Shown: in pieces, positions 10,706 to 21,748 of the stretch
Layout: every line of letters starts with the position of its first letter
Position numbering within the stretch: position 1 is the stretch's first letter
NCBI RefSeq assembly: GCF_004357765.1
Contig: NZ_SMTE01000004.1
Span: 248,001 to 312,000, forward strand
Origin: Pseudomonas putida
Lineage (GTDB): Bacteria > Pseudomonadota > Gammaproteobacteria > Pseudomonadales > Pseudomonadaceae
Direction: 5' to 3'
Length of the DNA: 64,000 bases
The notes under the pieces: model-generated
Told to the model about the DNA's origin: nothing
The model's input: only the letters and a program-made list of their open reading frames with translations
Databases searched by the model: none
Made by a program: the position numbers and the translations under genes

Positions 10706-11989
10706 TCAAAGCTTCTCGCTGGTCACCTGCACATGCAACGCCCGCCCCGCGCCCAGCCCGGACACGATCGCGGCCACGCCCAGCACGGCGAAGATCCAGC
10801 CCACTGCCGTCCATCCACCGGTCAGGTCATGCACCAGGCCCACTGCGAACGGCCCCATCGAAGCCAGGGTGTAGCCAACGCCCTGGGCCATGCTCGACAG
10901 GTTGGCAGCGACATGGGCATCGCTGGAACGCAACACGATCAAGGTCAGGGCCAAGGCGAAGGTCCCGCCCTGCCCTATGCCAAGCACCACGGCCCAGCCC
11001 CACAGACCAGACAGCGGGGCGTACAGGCACCCGAACAGCCCGGCGAGGGTGGTCAGCATCACCACCACGATCGCCAACCGCTGATCCTTGCCCCGGGTGG
11101 CCAACCAGGGTGCAGCCAGCGAGCTGGCCAACTGCACGATCACCGACCCGGACAGCACCAACCCCGCCTGGGTCGGGCTCAGGCCCCTGCCGATGAGAAT
11201 CGAAGGCAACCAACCGAAGACGATATACGCCAGCGAAGACTGCAAACCCATGTACAGGGTGACCTGCCAAGCCAGCCGGTCGCGCCACAGCCCCCGCACA
11301 CGGTAGGCCGCCTTGTGCGCACCATGCCCCTGGCGGACCTGGGGCAACCAGGCCAGCATCGCCAGGATCGCCGGCACCACCCAGAACCCCAGGCCCAGGG
11401 CCCAGCTGTCGCCAAAGTGCTGGGTCAGCGGCACCGTGCTTCCTGCGGCCATGGCGGCACCGAGACACAAGGCCATGGTGTAGACGCCGGTCAGGGCCCC
11501 GGCGTGGCGTGGAAAGTCACGTTTGACGATGCCCGGCAACAACACGCCGATGATGCCGATGCTGGCACCTGCCAGCAGGCTGCCGAGAAACACCCCAAGG
11601 GCGCCCAGATTACTGCGCAGGGCAATACCCAACGCCAGGGTGGCGAGGATCCCGAAGATCACCCGCTCACTGCCAAAGCGCCTGGCCAGGAGCGGTGCCA
11701 ACGGCGCGGCGAGCCCCAGGCACAATACTGGCAAGGTGGTCAGCAGGCCAGCCAGCGAGGCACTCAGGCCCAATGCCTCGGACACCTGGCCGAGCACCGG
11801 GGCCATGCTCGACAGCGCCGGGCGCAGGTTCAGCGCCACCAGGACCAGGCCCAACAGCAGCAACCATGGCCGCCGAGGTGCCAACGGCTGCTGCACCTGT
11901 GCATCGTCGGCTTCGGCGTCGATGAGCAGTTCTTCGATCGGTCGTTCGTGTGCAGCCGCACGCTGGGCGCGGCCCATTGATTCAGTCAT
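10706..11989 (-). CDS. MFS transporter, CynX/NimT-like
   Basis: 427-aa major facilitator with about 12 hydrophobic segments and an N-terminal cytosolic tail of about 40 residues. The first helix contains LVLVALNLRPALSSMAPVL, typical of the cyanate/2-nitroimidazole transporter (CynX/NimT) branch. The start codon lies 13 bp after the stop of the upstream GntR regulator, so the two probably form an operon with the regulator controlling the exporter. The substrate cannot be told from sequence. Confidence 0.87.
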   Translation of the reverse strand: MTESMGRAQRAAAHERPIEELLIDAEADDAQVQQPLAPRRPWLLLLGLVLVALNLRPALSSMAPVLGQVSEALGLSASLAGLLTTLPVLCLGLAAPLAPLLARRFGSERVIFGILATLALGIALRSNLGALGVFLGSLLAGASIGIIGVLLPGIVKRDFPRHAGALTGVYTMALCLGAAMAAGSTVPLTQHFGDSWALGLGFWVVPAILAMLAWLPQVRQGHGAHKAAYRVRGLWRDRLAWQVTLYMGLQSSLAYIVFGWLPSILIGRGLSPTQAGLVLSGSVIVQLASSLAAPWLATRGKDQRLAIVVVMLTTLAGLFGCLYAPLSGLWGWAVVLGIGQGGTFALALTLIVLRSSDAHVAANLSSMAQGVGYTLASMGPFAVGLVHDLTGGWTAVGWIFAVLGVAAIVSGLGAGRALHVQVTSEKL

Positions 11990-12002
11990 GGCCTTCTCGT
12001 TG

Positions 12003-12653
12003 TCAGGATTCGATGAGTGCCCGGCTCAGGCGCTTGGCCCGTTCGGGGTCGCGTTGCTCGATGGCATCGAGGATCTGTCCGTGCAGGTCGAAGGTCGCCT
12101 GACAGCGCGGCACGGCGCTCAGGTTGTCCTGGACCGCTGCGGCGACGACACCCGAAAAGTACCGGTAGAGCTCACTTAACGCAGGGTTGTGGGCGGCATC
12201 GATCAACTGTTGGTGAAAGACCATGTCGCAGGCGATATAGGTATCCAGATCGCCATGGAAATGCTCGGCGCTGCCTGCCAGCGAAGCACGCAGCGCTTCG
12301 AGGTCTTGCTCGGTGCGACGCAGCGCGGCCAGGCCGATCGCCTCGGCTTCGAGGATATGGCGGGTTTCACGGGCCTGCTCAGCTGTACAGCGGGACATGG
12401 CCTGCACCGCCTGCAAAGGGTCCTGGGCAGTGCGCAGATAACTGCCGTCGCCCTGGCGGATCTCGACCAGGCCACTGAAGGCCAGCACGCGCATGGCCTC
12501 GCGCACCGTATTGCGGCTGATCCCCAGTTCCACCGCCAGCTCGGGTTCGGTGGGCAGACGCTGACCTACGTGCCAATCGCCCTGAAGGATGCGCTGGCGC
12601 ATGCGGTCCACGGCCAGCTCGACCAAGGAGCGCTTGGGTAATTCCATACTCAT
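12003..12653 (-). CDS. GntR/FadR-family transcriptional regulator
   Basis: 216 aa. A winged helix-turn-helix (about residues 8-75: RILQGDWHVGQRLPTEPELA, then GISRNTVREAMRVLAFSGLVEIRQGDG) is followed by an FCD ligand-binding domain (about 88-210) with the usual metal-binding acidic and histidine residues (D and H in the YIACDMVFHQQLI segment). ATG codons at 12653 and 12647 and a TTG at 12662 are possible starts; I chose 12653. It is the first gene of a pair with the MFS transporter and probably autoregulates that operon in response to a small carboxylate-type ligand. Confidence 0.88.
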   Translation of the reverse strand: MSMELPKRSLVELAVDRMRQRILQGDWHVGQRLPTEPELAVELGISRNTVREAMRVLAFSGLVEIRQGDGSYLRTAQDPLQAVQAMSRCTAEQARETRHILEAEAIGLAALRRTEQDLEALRASLAGSAEHFHGDLDTYIACDMVFHQQLIDAAHNPALSELYRYFSGVVAAAVQDNLSAVPRCQATFDLHGQILDAIEQRDPERAKRLSRALIES

Positions 12654-12852
12654 CACATTCAACCAATCATCCGATGTTTAACTGCGCGTCAGTGAACCAC
12701 GAGATGGACCAGGACACAACTCCCAGACCTGCGAATAGGCCGCTGAAACCGCCCCAGGCAGTCTGGCGTCGAGTGTAGCGAGCGGCCAGACCATCCCCCG
12801 CAACGGGCAGGCTGGCCACACCCTGAGGGTTCAACATGAGCAGGACACCAAC

Positions 12853-14529
12853 ATGATTCCTAAAACCTTGTACATCGGTATCGATGGCGTCGATCACAGC
12901 CGTTTCGAGAAATTCTTCGGTACGCCGAGTCATTGGCACTATCACAAGGCCTACACCGGGGGCATCGTCGGCGAAGAAACGCAAGTCGGCACCTGGAGCG
13001 GCCCCGGCTGGGCCACGGCACTGACAGGCGTCTGGGCCAACAAGCACCTCATCACCGGTAATAGCGACTCACAACGCGCCAACCCGCTCTACCCTTGCAT
13101 ATTGCGCCACATGAAGGACTACAACCGGGAGCTGAACATCACCAGCACGGTGACCTGGTTACCGATCCACGATTTCTTTGCCAATCAGCTCAGCGACATC
13201 GACGTTGCAAGCTTCGAGAAAGATGACGCAGGCGCAGTCAGGCATGTGAAATCGCACATTGAAAGCGGCGCAGATATCAATTTCCTGCAACTGAGCGATC
13301 CAGACTACGCCGGCCATAGCTATGGCTACGGCGCCCGCTACGAAGAATCTCTGGTCACCGCATTCGCCCAGATCGAGGAGCTACGCAACGCCGTCGAGGA
13401 ACGTCAGCGCGTACATCCGGAGGAACAATGGTTGATCGTGCTGACGACCGACCATGGGCGCGCCGGCAATGGTCATGGCCACGGCGGCCACAGCATCGCC
13501 GAGAAGACCGTCTTCACTGCCACCAATCTTGCACCCAACGCCGAGTTGACAGACCCTGTGACGATTCCAGGACTGAATGCGCTCTACAGTCATGCAGCTC
13601 ATACTTCCATCGTGCCGACCATCCTCCGTCATATGGGAGCGCTGCAGCAGATTGAAACATGGCGTCTGGACTCCATCCCGTTCATCGGTGACCTTGGCGT
13701 TCGCAAGCCCCGGCTGGATAAGCGAAACAAAACGCTGACATGGCATTCGGATAACACCGGCAACGTCGGTATCTATAAGAACCAAACGTTCAAAGCCTAT
13801 CAGCGTAGCGATGCCCAGCAGTGGGAAGATGATGCAGTGGCCGCACCGGGCAACGCTTTCTCGATCTTGCAGAATGCCACCCAGTCTCCAGTCGGCGCCC
13901 CCTACATTCGGTCAGTACTGGACTGGGGAAGTGACAAGCTCATGTTCTTCTTCGATCACGGCAACTACAGCTGTTACGACTTGACCAAGGACAGGATGGA
14001 GCCTGGCTATCCAAGGGCAATCACACCGAGCAACTGGCCAGGGCTCGCCGCCTACCAATCCAGCATCGTCGCTTCGTTCAAATGGGATGCGGAGAATGTC
14101 ATGTTCTTCCTGAACGATGGCAGTTACATCAAGTACAACCGGCCCACCGGCGACATGTCCGGTTATCCACGCCCCATTCGCAACAGTAACTGGCCAGGCC
14201 TGGAGCCCTATGCAAAGCGAATAAAAACCGCTGTGCGCTGGAAGCGGGACAAGGTTTTCATCTTCCTGAACGACAACCGCTACCTGCGCTATGACGTGAA
14301 GGCAGACAGAATGGATGCGGGTTATCCATTGCAAGTCAGTAACAATCTATGGCCAGGCGTTGCACCGCACAAGGACAAGATCGTCGCGGCCGTGAGGAAC
14401 GGCGAGACGAACTCCGCATTCTTCTTTCTTGATGACATGACCTATCTGAAATACGACATGGATAAAGACGGGGTTTCCGACCTCTATCCGGTCAAGCTGC
14501 CACGTTACTGGCCCGGTCTGTACTGGTGA
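12853..14529 (+). CDS. Alkaline-phosphatase-superfamily phosphodiesterase fused to a hemopexin propeller
   Basis: 558 aa with two domains. Residues 1-285 resemble type I phosphodiesterases/nucleotide pyrophosphatases: Asp11 in GIDGVD, a Thr/Ser nucleophile zone at 47-55 (TWSGPGWAT), DYAGH at 151-155, TTDHG at 198-202 and HGGH at 210-213. These supply the expected two-metal ligands Asp11, Asp151, His155, Asp200, His201 and His213. Residues 353-558 contain four hemopexin repeats, each ending in a WPG(L/V) motif (Trp395, 447, 500, 553), enough for one four-bladed propeller. No signal peptide or membrane helix is visible. The base composition is less GC-rich than the neighbours and rarer codons such as ATA occur, suggesting acquisition. 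The gene stands alone. Function unknown. Confidence 0.85.
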   Translation: MIPKTLYIGIDGVDHSRFEKFFGTPSHWHYHKAYTGGIVGEETQVGTWSGPGWATALTGVWANKHLITGNSDSQRANPLYPCILRHMKDYNRELNITSTVTWLPIHDFFANQLSDIDVASFEKDDAGAVRHVKSHIESGADINFLQLSDPDYAGHSYGYGARYEESLVTAFAQIEELRNAVEERQRVHPEEQWLIVLTTDHGRAGNGHGHGGHSIAEKTVFTATNLAPNAELTDPVTIPGLNALYSHAAHTSIVPTILRHMGALQQIETWRLDSIPFIGDLGVRKPRLDKRNKTLTWHSDNTGNVGIYKNQTFKAYQRSDAQQWEDDAVAAPGNAFSILQNATQSPVGAPYIRSVLDWGSDKLMFFFDHGNYSCYDLTKDRMEPGYPRAITPSNWPGLAAYQSSIVASFKWDAENVMFFLNDGSYIKYNRPTGDMSGYPRPIRNSNWPGLEPYAKRIKTAVRWKRDKVFIFLNDNRYLRYDVKADRMDAGYPLQVSNNLWPGVAPHKDKIVAAVRNGETNSAFFFLDDMTYLKYDMDKDGVSDLYPVKLPRYWPGLYW

Positions 14530-14550
14530 CCGAGGTGGCGGCTGGATGAC

Positions 14551-14582
14551 CATGCTCATCGGCGCCTGCGCCGATGAGCATG
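14551..14582. terminator. Hairpin between convergent genes
   Basis: A perfect 14-bp stem (14551-14564 with 14569-14582) with a 4-nt loop lies 22 bp after the phosphodiesterase-hemopexin stop codon and 20 bp beyond hisC on the other strand. There is no T-run on either side, so it may act as an mRNA-stabilising end or a Rho-assisted stop for both genes. Confidence 0.6.
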
Positions 14583-14601
14583 AGGTCATGTCAGCGCATG
14601 A

Positions 14602-15648
14602 TCAGTTCAATGCATCGAGCAGTGCCTGGTTCATATCAGGCGTTCCGATGGTGATGCGCAGGAACTGAGCGATCCGCGCTTGTTTGAAATGCCGCACGAT
14701 CACGCCCTGCTCACGCAGGCGGGCCGCCAGCTGAGCGGCGTCCTGCTGGGGATGCCGAGCGAAGATGAAGTTGGCGGCCGATGGCAGCACCTCGAAGCCC
14801 TTGGCCACCAGCTGCTCGACCAGGGTTTCGCGGCTGTCGATGACCTTGCGGCAAGTCGCTTCGAAATAGGCGCGATCCTCGAAGGCTGCCGCAGCGCCGA
14901 CAATTGCCATGCGATCGAGTGGGTAGGAGTTGAAGCTGTTCTTGATCCTTTCCAGCGCCTCGATCAGCTCCGGGTGGCCGACTGCCAAGCCCACCCGCAG
15001 GCCCGCCAGCGAACGGGACTTGGACAGGGTCTGGACCACCAGCAGATTGTCATAGCGCGACACCAGACCGATCGCCGTTTCGCCACCGAAATCGATGTAG
15101 GCCTCATCCACCACCACCACCGAATCGCGGTTGGCTTGCAGCAACTGCTCGATGGCCTGCAATGGCAGCAGGCAGCCGGTCGGCGCGTTGGGGTTGGGGA
15201 AGATGATGCCGGCGTTGGGCTTGGCGTAGTCTTCGACACGGATCTGGAACTGCTCGTCCAACGCCACCTGCTCGAACGGGATGCCATACAGGCCGCAATA
15301 CACCGGGTAGAAGCTGTAGCTGATGTCTGGGAACAGCAGCGGCCCCCCGTGTTGAAACAGGCCATGGAAGATGTGCGCGAGCACCTCGTCCGAGCCATTG
15401 CCGACGAACACCTGTTGCGGCGTCACGCCGTAGTAGTCGGCCACCGCCTGCTTGAGGCGCTCGCCGTTCGGGTCCGGATACAGCCGCAGGTTATCGTCGA
15501 GCTCGCCGCGCATGGCTTCCAGCGCCTTGGGCGACGGGCCATAGGGGTTCTCGTTGGTGTTGAGCTTGACCAGACGGGCCAGCTTGGGTTGCTCGCCCGG
15601 TACGTAAGGCACCAGGTCCTTGACGAAGGGGCTCCAGAAACGGCTCAT
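14602..15648 (-). CDS. hisC: Histidinol-phosphate aminotransferase HisC
   Basis: PLP-dependent class I/II aminotransferase of 348 aa that makes histidinol phosphate from imidazole acetol phosphate and glutamate. The Schiff-base lysine is Lys210 in [12 protein letters not shown]; the pyridoxal-contacting Asp181 lies in VVDEAYIDF, and the family segment [11 protein letters not shown] is at 31-40. It starts two bases after the hisD stop, last in the murA-hisG-hisD-hisC run. Confidence 0.96.
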   Translation of the reverse strand: MSRFWSPFVKDLVPYVPGEQPKLARLVKLNTNENPYGPSPKALEAMRGELDDNLRLYPDPNGERLKQAVADYYGVTPQQVFVGNGSDEVLAHIFHGLFQHGGPLLFPDISYSFYPVYCGLYGIPFEQVALDEQFQIRVEDYAKPNAGIIFPNPNAPTGCLLPLQAIEQLLQANRDSVVVVDEAYIDFGGETAIGLVSRYDNLLVVQTLSKSRSLAGLRVGLAVGHPELIEALERIKNSFNSYPLDRMAIVGAAAAFEDRAYFEATCRKVIDSRETLVEQLVAKGFEVLPSAANFIFARHPQQDAAQLAARLREQGVIVRHFKQARIAQFLRITIGTPDMNQALLDALN

Positions 15649-15650
15649 GT

Positions 15651-16976
15651 TCAGTTCCCCTTGTCTTGGGTCAGGATGCGGTATTCGGCGCTGCGGGCGT
15701 GGGCGGTCAACGATTCGCCCCGGGCCAGGACCGAAGCGGTGTGGCCCAGTTCGGATGCGCCCTGCTCGGAGCAGAAGATGATCGACGAACGCTTCTGGAA
15801 GTCATACACCCCCAGCGGCGAGGAGAAACGCGCGGTACCGGAGGTCGGCAGCACGTGATTGGGGCCGGCGCAGTAATCGCCCAGCGCCTCGCTGGTGTGG
15901 CGGCCCATGAAGATCGCGCCGGCATGGCGAATCTGCGGCAGCCAGGCCTGCGGATCGGCCACCGACAGCTCCAGATGCTCGGGAGCGATGCGGTTGGCCA
16001 CTTCGATGGCCTGCTGCATATCCCGCACCTGGATCAGCGCGCCACGGCCATTGATCGATTTTTCGATGATCTCGGCGCGCTCCATGGTCGGCAGCAACTT
16101 GTCGATGCTGGCGGCAACGCGATCGAGGAAAGCGGCGTCAGGGCTGACCAGGATGGCCTGGGCGTCCTCATCGTGTTCGGCCTGGGAGAACAGGTCCATG
16201 GCGATCCAGTCCGGGTCGGTCTGGCCATCACACACCACGAGAATTTCCGACGGGCCGGCGATCATGTCGATGCCGACCTGGCCGAACACATGGCGCTTGG
16301 CAGTGGCCACGTAGATATTGCCGGGGCCGACGATCTTGTCCACCTGCGGCACGCTCTCGGTGCCATAGGCCAGCGCTGCGACGGCCTGCGCCCCGCCGAT
16401 GGTGAACACCCGGTCGACACCGGCGATGCAGGCGGCAGCCAGCACCAGCTCATTGACCTCGCCACGCGGGGTGGGGACCACCATCACGACCTCACCGACA
16501 CCGGCAACCTTGGCCGGGATGGCGTTCATCAGCACCGACGATGGATAGGAAGCCTTGCCACCTGGCACATACAAGCCGGCACGGTCCAACGGCGTGACCT
16601 TCTGGCCGAGCACGGTGCCGTCGGCCTCGGTGTATTGCCAGGAGTCCTGCTTCTGCCGCTCGTGATACACCCGCACGCGCTCTGCGGCCTTTTCCAGGGC
16701 CTCGCGCTGAACCGGCGTGATGCGCGTCAGTGCCAGTTCGAGGCGTTCGCGACCTAGGATCAGGTCATCGATCGAAGCGGCTTCGAGGCCATCGAAACGC
16801 TGGGTGAACTCGACCAGAGCCGCATCGCCGCGCTCGCGGACGGCCTTGATGATGTCCAGCACACGCTGATTGACCGCATCATCGGACACACTTTCCCAGC
16901 TCAGCAGATGATCCAGATGTCGGGCGAAATCCGGATCAGCGGCGTTGAGACGGGCAATTGCAGTGGACACGGTCAT
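15651..16976 (-). CDS. hisD: Histidinol dehydrogenase HisD
   Basis: Zinc- and NAD-dependent enzyme of 441 aa that oxidises histidinol to histidine through the aldehyde, the last two steps of histidine synthesis. The family signature region with [17 protein letters not shown] and [13 protein letters not shown] is present, as are the metal and catalytic segments AEHDEDAQA and the later IAPEHLEL and [26 protein letters not shown]. The length is normal. Gaps to hisG (134 bp) and hisC (2 bp) suggest one transcript. Confidence 0.97.
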   Translation of the reverse strand: MTVSTAIARLNAADPDFARHLDHLLSWESVSDDAVNQRVLDIIKAVRERGDAALVEFTQRFDGLEAASIDDLILGRERLELALTRITPVQREALEKAAERVRVYHERQKQDSWQYTEADGTVLGQKVTPLDRAGLYVPGGKASYPSSVLMNAIPAKVAGVGEVVMVVPTPRGEVNELVLAAACIAGVDRVFTIGGAQAVAALAYGTESVPQVDKIVGPGNIYVATAKRHVFGQVGIDMIAGPSEILVVCDGQTDPDWIAMDLFSQAEHDEDAQAILVSPDAAFLDRVAASIDKLLPTMERAEIIEKSINGRGALIQVRDMQQAIEVANRIAPEHLELSVADPQAWLPQIRHAGAIFMGRHTSEALGDYCAGPNHVLPTSGTARFSSPLGVYDFQKRSSIIFCSEQGASELGHTASVLARGESLTAHARSAEYRILTQDKGN

Positions 16977-17110
16977 GGCGAGGGCCTCGATGATTAGCGA
17001 ATGCTCAGGCGCCCTAGGCTACCAGTCCATCCGCGCGGGCACCCGAGAAAAATGGCTATGACGCGGATAGACGGGCGCGACGACAGAGGTCGCGCACAGA
17101 AGGTAGAGCG

Positions 17111-17746
17111 TCAGCCGCGGTGTCGCGATTCGACCGCTTCGCGCAAGGTGTCGATCAGGCTCTGGATGCGGGCGTGCTGCATCTTCATCGAAGCCTTGTT
17201 GACCACCAGACGCGAGCTGATCGTGGCGATCAGTTCCTGGGGCTCCAAGCCGTTGGCACGCAGGGTGTTGCCGGTATCGACGACGTCGATGATCTTGTCG
17301 GCGAGGTTGATCAGCGGTGCCAGCTCCATGGAGCCGTACAGCTTGATGATGTCGACCTGACGGCCCTGCTCGGCGTAATAGCGTTTGGCGACGTTGACGA
17401 ACTTGGTGGCCACCCGCAGGCGCCCCTTGGGCTCCGGCGCGCCGACTACCCCGGCGGTCATCAGCTTGCAACGGGCGATCTGCAGGTCCAGAGGCTCGTA
17501 CAAGCCCTGGCCGCCGTACTCCATCAGCACGTCCTTGCCGGCAACGCCAAGGTCGGCGGCACCATGCTCGACATAGGTCGGCACGTCGGTGGCACGCACG
17601 ATCAGCAGGCGCACGTCATCCTGCGTGGTGGGGATGATCAGCTTGCGGCTCTTGTCCGGATTCTCGGTCGGCACGATGCCGGCTTCGGCCAGCAATGGCA
17701 GGGTATCGTCGAGGATGCGGCCTTTGGAAAGCGCGATGGTCAACAT
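17111..17746 (-). CDS. hisG: ATP phosphoribosyltransferase, short form HisG
   Basis: First enzyme of histidine synthesis (ATP + PRPP to phosphoribosyl-ATP), 211 aa. This is the short form HisG(S), which lacks the C-terminal regulatory domain of about 80 residues and needs the HisZ subunit for activity and feedback control. Recognisable segments are the N-terminal [19 protein letters not shown], the [11 protein letters not shown] region and the PRPP loop [14 protein letters not shown]-type segment (here [14 protein letters not shown]). HisZ is not encoded in this window. Confidence 0.96.
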   Translation of the reverse strand: MLTIALSKGRILDDTLPLLAEAGIVPTENPDKSRKLIIPTTQDDVRLLIVRATDVPTYVEHGAADLGVAGKDVLMEYGGQGLYEPLDLQIARCKLMTAGVVGAPEPKGRLRVATKFVNVAKRYYAEQGRQVDIIKLYGSMELAPLINLADKIIDVVDTGNTLRANGLEPQELIATISSRLVVNKASMKMQHARIQSLIDTLREAVESRHRG

Positions 17747-17809
17747 TGGAACGTCGGTCCTTAAGCGGCTACAGCCGGCCGGGTACAGGCCCGACCGTAT
17801 TCAATTCGT

Positions 17810-17839
17810 GTGTGGGAGCGGGCCAGCCCGCTCGCACAC
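17810..17839. repeat. REP-like hairpin between murA and hisG
   Basis: A 13-bp stem with one mismatch (17810-17822 with 17827-17839) and a 4-nt loop, made of the REP core GTGGGAGCGGGCCAGCCCGCT. It sits between murA and hisG on the minus strand, where such hairpins can protect upstream mRNA or reduce downstream expression. Confidence 0.65.
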
Positions 17840-17856
17840 TTTGCGCCAGCGGGCGA

Positions 17857-19385
<1,529 letters not shown>

Positions 19386-19503
19386 GCTCAACCTCAATCG
19401 GCGCCCGATGCGCACGGGTCGGCCATCATACAAAAAAGCCCCTCGCCTGCGAAGCCCAACAGAGGAGTACGCTGACCGAGGGGCCTTTCACTCGGGCAAG
19501 CGG

Positions 19504-19806
19504 TCAGCTTGCCAATACCTCATCGAGGTCGTAGACCTCGGCGATTTCCCGCATGTCGTCGGGCATGCCGCGCACCTCACAGGCCTTGCCGGCGCCCTGG
19601 GCATCACGGATGAACGCCAGCAGCAGCGACAAGCCGACACTGCTGGTCTTGACCACGCCAGAGCAATCGAGCACCAGGCGTGATTCGCGACAGGAGGCGA
19701 TCAGCCCCTTGCCCTGCTTGCGCAGGGCCGGGCCGCTGCGGTAATCGAGCACCCCGGCCAGGCGCAATACACCTGGCTCGGCCATGCTTACAGCGGCCTC
19801 GCTCAT
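19504..19806 (-). CDS. mlaB: STAS-domain protein MlaB
   Basis: 100-aa STAS-domain subunit of the MlaFEDB complex, which drives phospholipid transport between inner and outer membranes. MlaB stabilises the MlaF ATPase. The core segment ESRLVLDCSGVVKTSSVGLSLLL contains the STAS loop, with TSS in place of the usual phosphorylatable region. The ATG overlaps the end of mlaC by 4 bp. Confidence 0.92.
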   Translation of the reverse strand: MSEAAVSMAEPGVLRLAGVLDYRSGPALRKQGKGLIASCRESRLVLDCSGVVKTSSVGLSLLLAFIRDAQGAGKACEVRGMPDDMREIAEVYDLDEVLAS

Positions 19807-20453
19807 TGCACTTCCTTTTCAGGCGAGTTCTCGGCGGTCTGCTTGGCCTTGGCCACCTCGCCAGCCCAACCGTCGATGGTCTTGTCCAAGTCGTTGCCGT
19901 TGCGCTGCATGGCATCGGCGAACTGGTCGCGGAACAGCTTGCCGATGTTGATGCCGTTGACGATCACGTTACGGACCTTCCACTCGCCACCGATGTTTTC
20001 CAGGGTGTATTGCACAGGGTACACGGCGCCGTTGTTGCCGGTGACTTTCATGCCGACGCTGGCGCGCTTGCCGTCATCGGACTTGGCCGGATCGACGGTG
20101 ATGCCCTGATTGTTGTACTCGAGCAAGGCGTTGCCGTAGAACTGCATCAGGCTGCGCTTGAAGTTTTCCTGGAAGCGCTGCATCTGTGCGGGCGTAGCTT
20201 TGCGCGAGTATTTGACGGTCATGATGCTGCGCGAAATACCCTCGGCGTCCACTACCGGGCCAAGGATGCGGTTGAGCGCATCGTAGAAGGCGCTGGGGTT
20301 GGACTTGTACTGCTCCTTGTTGGCCTTGAGGTCGCCGAGCAGTTCGTTGGTCGTGCTCTGAACCACGTCGTGCGGCGACTGCGCGGCTGCAAAGGTCAGC
20401 AGAGGGAAGGCCGCCAGCAGGACCAGCAGGCCACGTCGCAGGATCGAAATCAT
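19803..20453 (-). CDS. mlaC: Periplasmic phospholipid-binding protein MlaC
   Basis: 216 aa including an N-terminal signal peptide (about 1-24, cleaving near TFAAAQS). The mature part is a Ttg2D/MlaC-fold lipid carrier that shuttles phospholipids between the MlaA outer-membrane complex and inner-membrane MlaD. Family segments such as FKRSLMQFYGNALLEY and WKVRNVIVNGINIG are present. It overlaps mlaB by 4 bp and follows mlaD by 9 bp. Confidence 0.95.
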   Translation of the reverse strand: MISILRRGLLVLLAAFPLLTFAAAQSPHDVVQSTTNELLGDLKANKEQYKSNPSAFYDALNRILGPVVDAEGISRSIMTVKYSRKATPAQMQRFQENFKRSLMQFYGNALLEYNNQGITVDPAKSDDGKRASVGMKVTGNNGAVYPVQYTLENIGGEWKVRNVIVNGINIGKLFRDQFADAMQRNGNDLDKTIDGWAGEVAKAKQTAENSPEKEVQ

Positions 20454-20462
20454 GGAAACTCC

Positions 20463-20948
20463 TTAATTAGCCGGTTGCGCTTCTTTCGGTTCCTTGCCCA
20501 CGGTATTGAGCAGGAACTTGCCAATCAGATCTTCCAGCACCAGCGCAGACTGGGTGTCATGGATGGTCGAGCCATCCTTGAGCACGTCTTCTTCACCGCC
20601 CACGCTGATGCCGATGTACTTCTCGCCAAGCAATCCGGCGGTCAGGATCGAGGCAGTGGAGTCGGTCGGCAGGTTGTCGACCGACTTGTCCAACTGCAGG
20701 GTCACCCGACCCGTGTAGGAATCGCGATCCAGATCGATGGCGGTGACCTTGCCGATGGTCACACCGGCCATGGTCACTTTAGCTCTGACCGTCAAACCGG
20801 CGATATTGTCGAAGTACGCATAAACTTTGTAGGTATCGCTGCTCGGGCTGGCGGAAAGCCCGCTGACACGCAGGGCCAGCAGCAGCAGCGCCAGGATCCC
20901 GGCCAGGAGGAACAGGCCGACACCGATTTCCAGGGTGCGGTTTTGCAT
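20463..20948 (-). CDS. mlaD: MCE-domain protein MlaD
   Basis: 161 aa. One transmembrane helix (about 7-27) anchors a single MCE domain (about 39-117, with YFDNIAGLTVRAKVTMAGVTIGKV). It forms the periplasmic hexameric ring of MlaFEDB through which phospholipids pass. The C-terminus (about 118-161) is a helix-forming tail. The ATG shares a base with the mlaE stop codon, so the two are translationally coupled. Confidence 0.96.
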   Translation of the reverse strand: MQNRTLEIGVGLFLLAGILALLLLALRVSGLSASPSSDTYKVYAYFDNIAGLTVRAKVTMAGVTIGKVTAIDLDRDSYTGRVTLQLDKSVDNLPTDSTASILTAGLLGEKYIGISVGGEEDVLKDGSTIHDTQSALVLEDLIGKFLLNTVGKEPKEAQPAN

Positions 20949-21748
20949 CAGAAATCTCCAAACATCAAGGCGGTCAGAATAAAGTCCAGACCCAGTACCG
21001 CCAACGAGGCGTAGACCACGGTCTTGGTGGTGGCACGGCTGATCCCCTCGGAGGTGGGCTCACAGTCATACCCCTGGAACACGGCGATCCAGGTGGTGAC
21101 GAAGGCGAACACCAGGCTCTTGATCAGCCCGTTGAGCACGTCGTCGGTAAAGGACACACTGTTCTGCATGTTGGCCCAGAACGAGCCTTCGTAGACGCCC
21201 AGCCAGTCGACCGCGACCCACGAACCACCCCAGATGCCGACCACGCTGAAGATCAGCGCCAGCAGCGGCAGCGAGATGAAACCGGCCCACAGGCGTGGTG
21301 CGACGATGTACTTGAGCGGGTCGACGCCGATCATCTCGAGGCTCGACAGCTGCTCGGTGGACTTCATGTTGCCGATCTCGGCGGTCAGCGCCGAGCCTGC
21401 ACGGCCAGCGAACAGCAGCGCGGTGACCACCGGTCCGAGCTCGCGCAGCAGGGTCAGTGCAACCATTTGCCCCACCGCCTGCTCCGACCCGTACTTGGTC
21501 AGAATGTTATAGCCCTGCAGCGCCAGCACCATGCCGATGAACACGCCGGAAACGACGATGATCGCCAGCGACAGCACGCCCACTGAATACAGCTGTTTGG
21601 TCAGTAGCTGGAAGCCACCGCCGATTCCACCCCGGCCAAACAGCGCATGGAACAGGAACAGGCCGGAGCGCCCCAGGACCGCCAGCACGTCGATCGCCGA
21701 GCGACCGAACAGGCGGATACGTTCGAGTAAGGATTTCTTGCGCATCAC
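20948..21748 (-). CDS. mlaE: Phospholipid transport permease MlaE
   Basis: Inner-membrane permease subunit of MlaFEDB, 266 aa with about five to six membrane helices. The family-specific segments [26 protein letters not shown] and [21 protein letters not shown] are clear (residues ~103-155). It overlaps mlaF by 4 bp and mlaD by 1 bp, so production is coupled. Confidence 0.97.
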   Translation of the reverse strand: MMRKKSLLERIRLFGRSAIDVLAVLGRSGLFLFHALFGRGGIGGGFQLLTKQLYSVGVLSLAIIVVSGVFIGMVLALQGYNILTKYGSEQAVGQMVALTLLRELGPVVTALLFAGRAGSALTAEIGNMKSTEQLSSLEMIGVDPLKYIVAPRLWAGFISLPLLALIFSVVGIWGGSWVAVDWLGVYEGSFWANMQNSVSFTDDVLNGLIKSLVFAFVTTWIAVFQGYDCEPTSEGISRATTKTVVYASLAVLGLDFILTALMFGDF

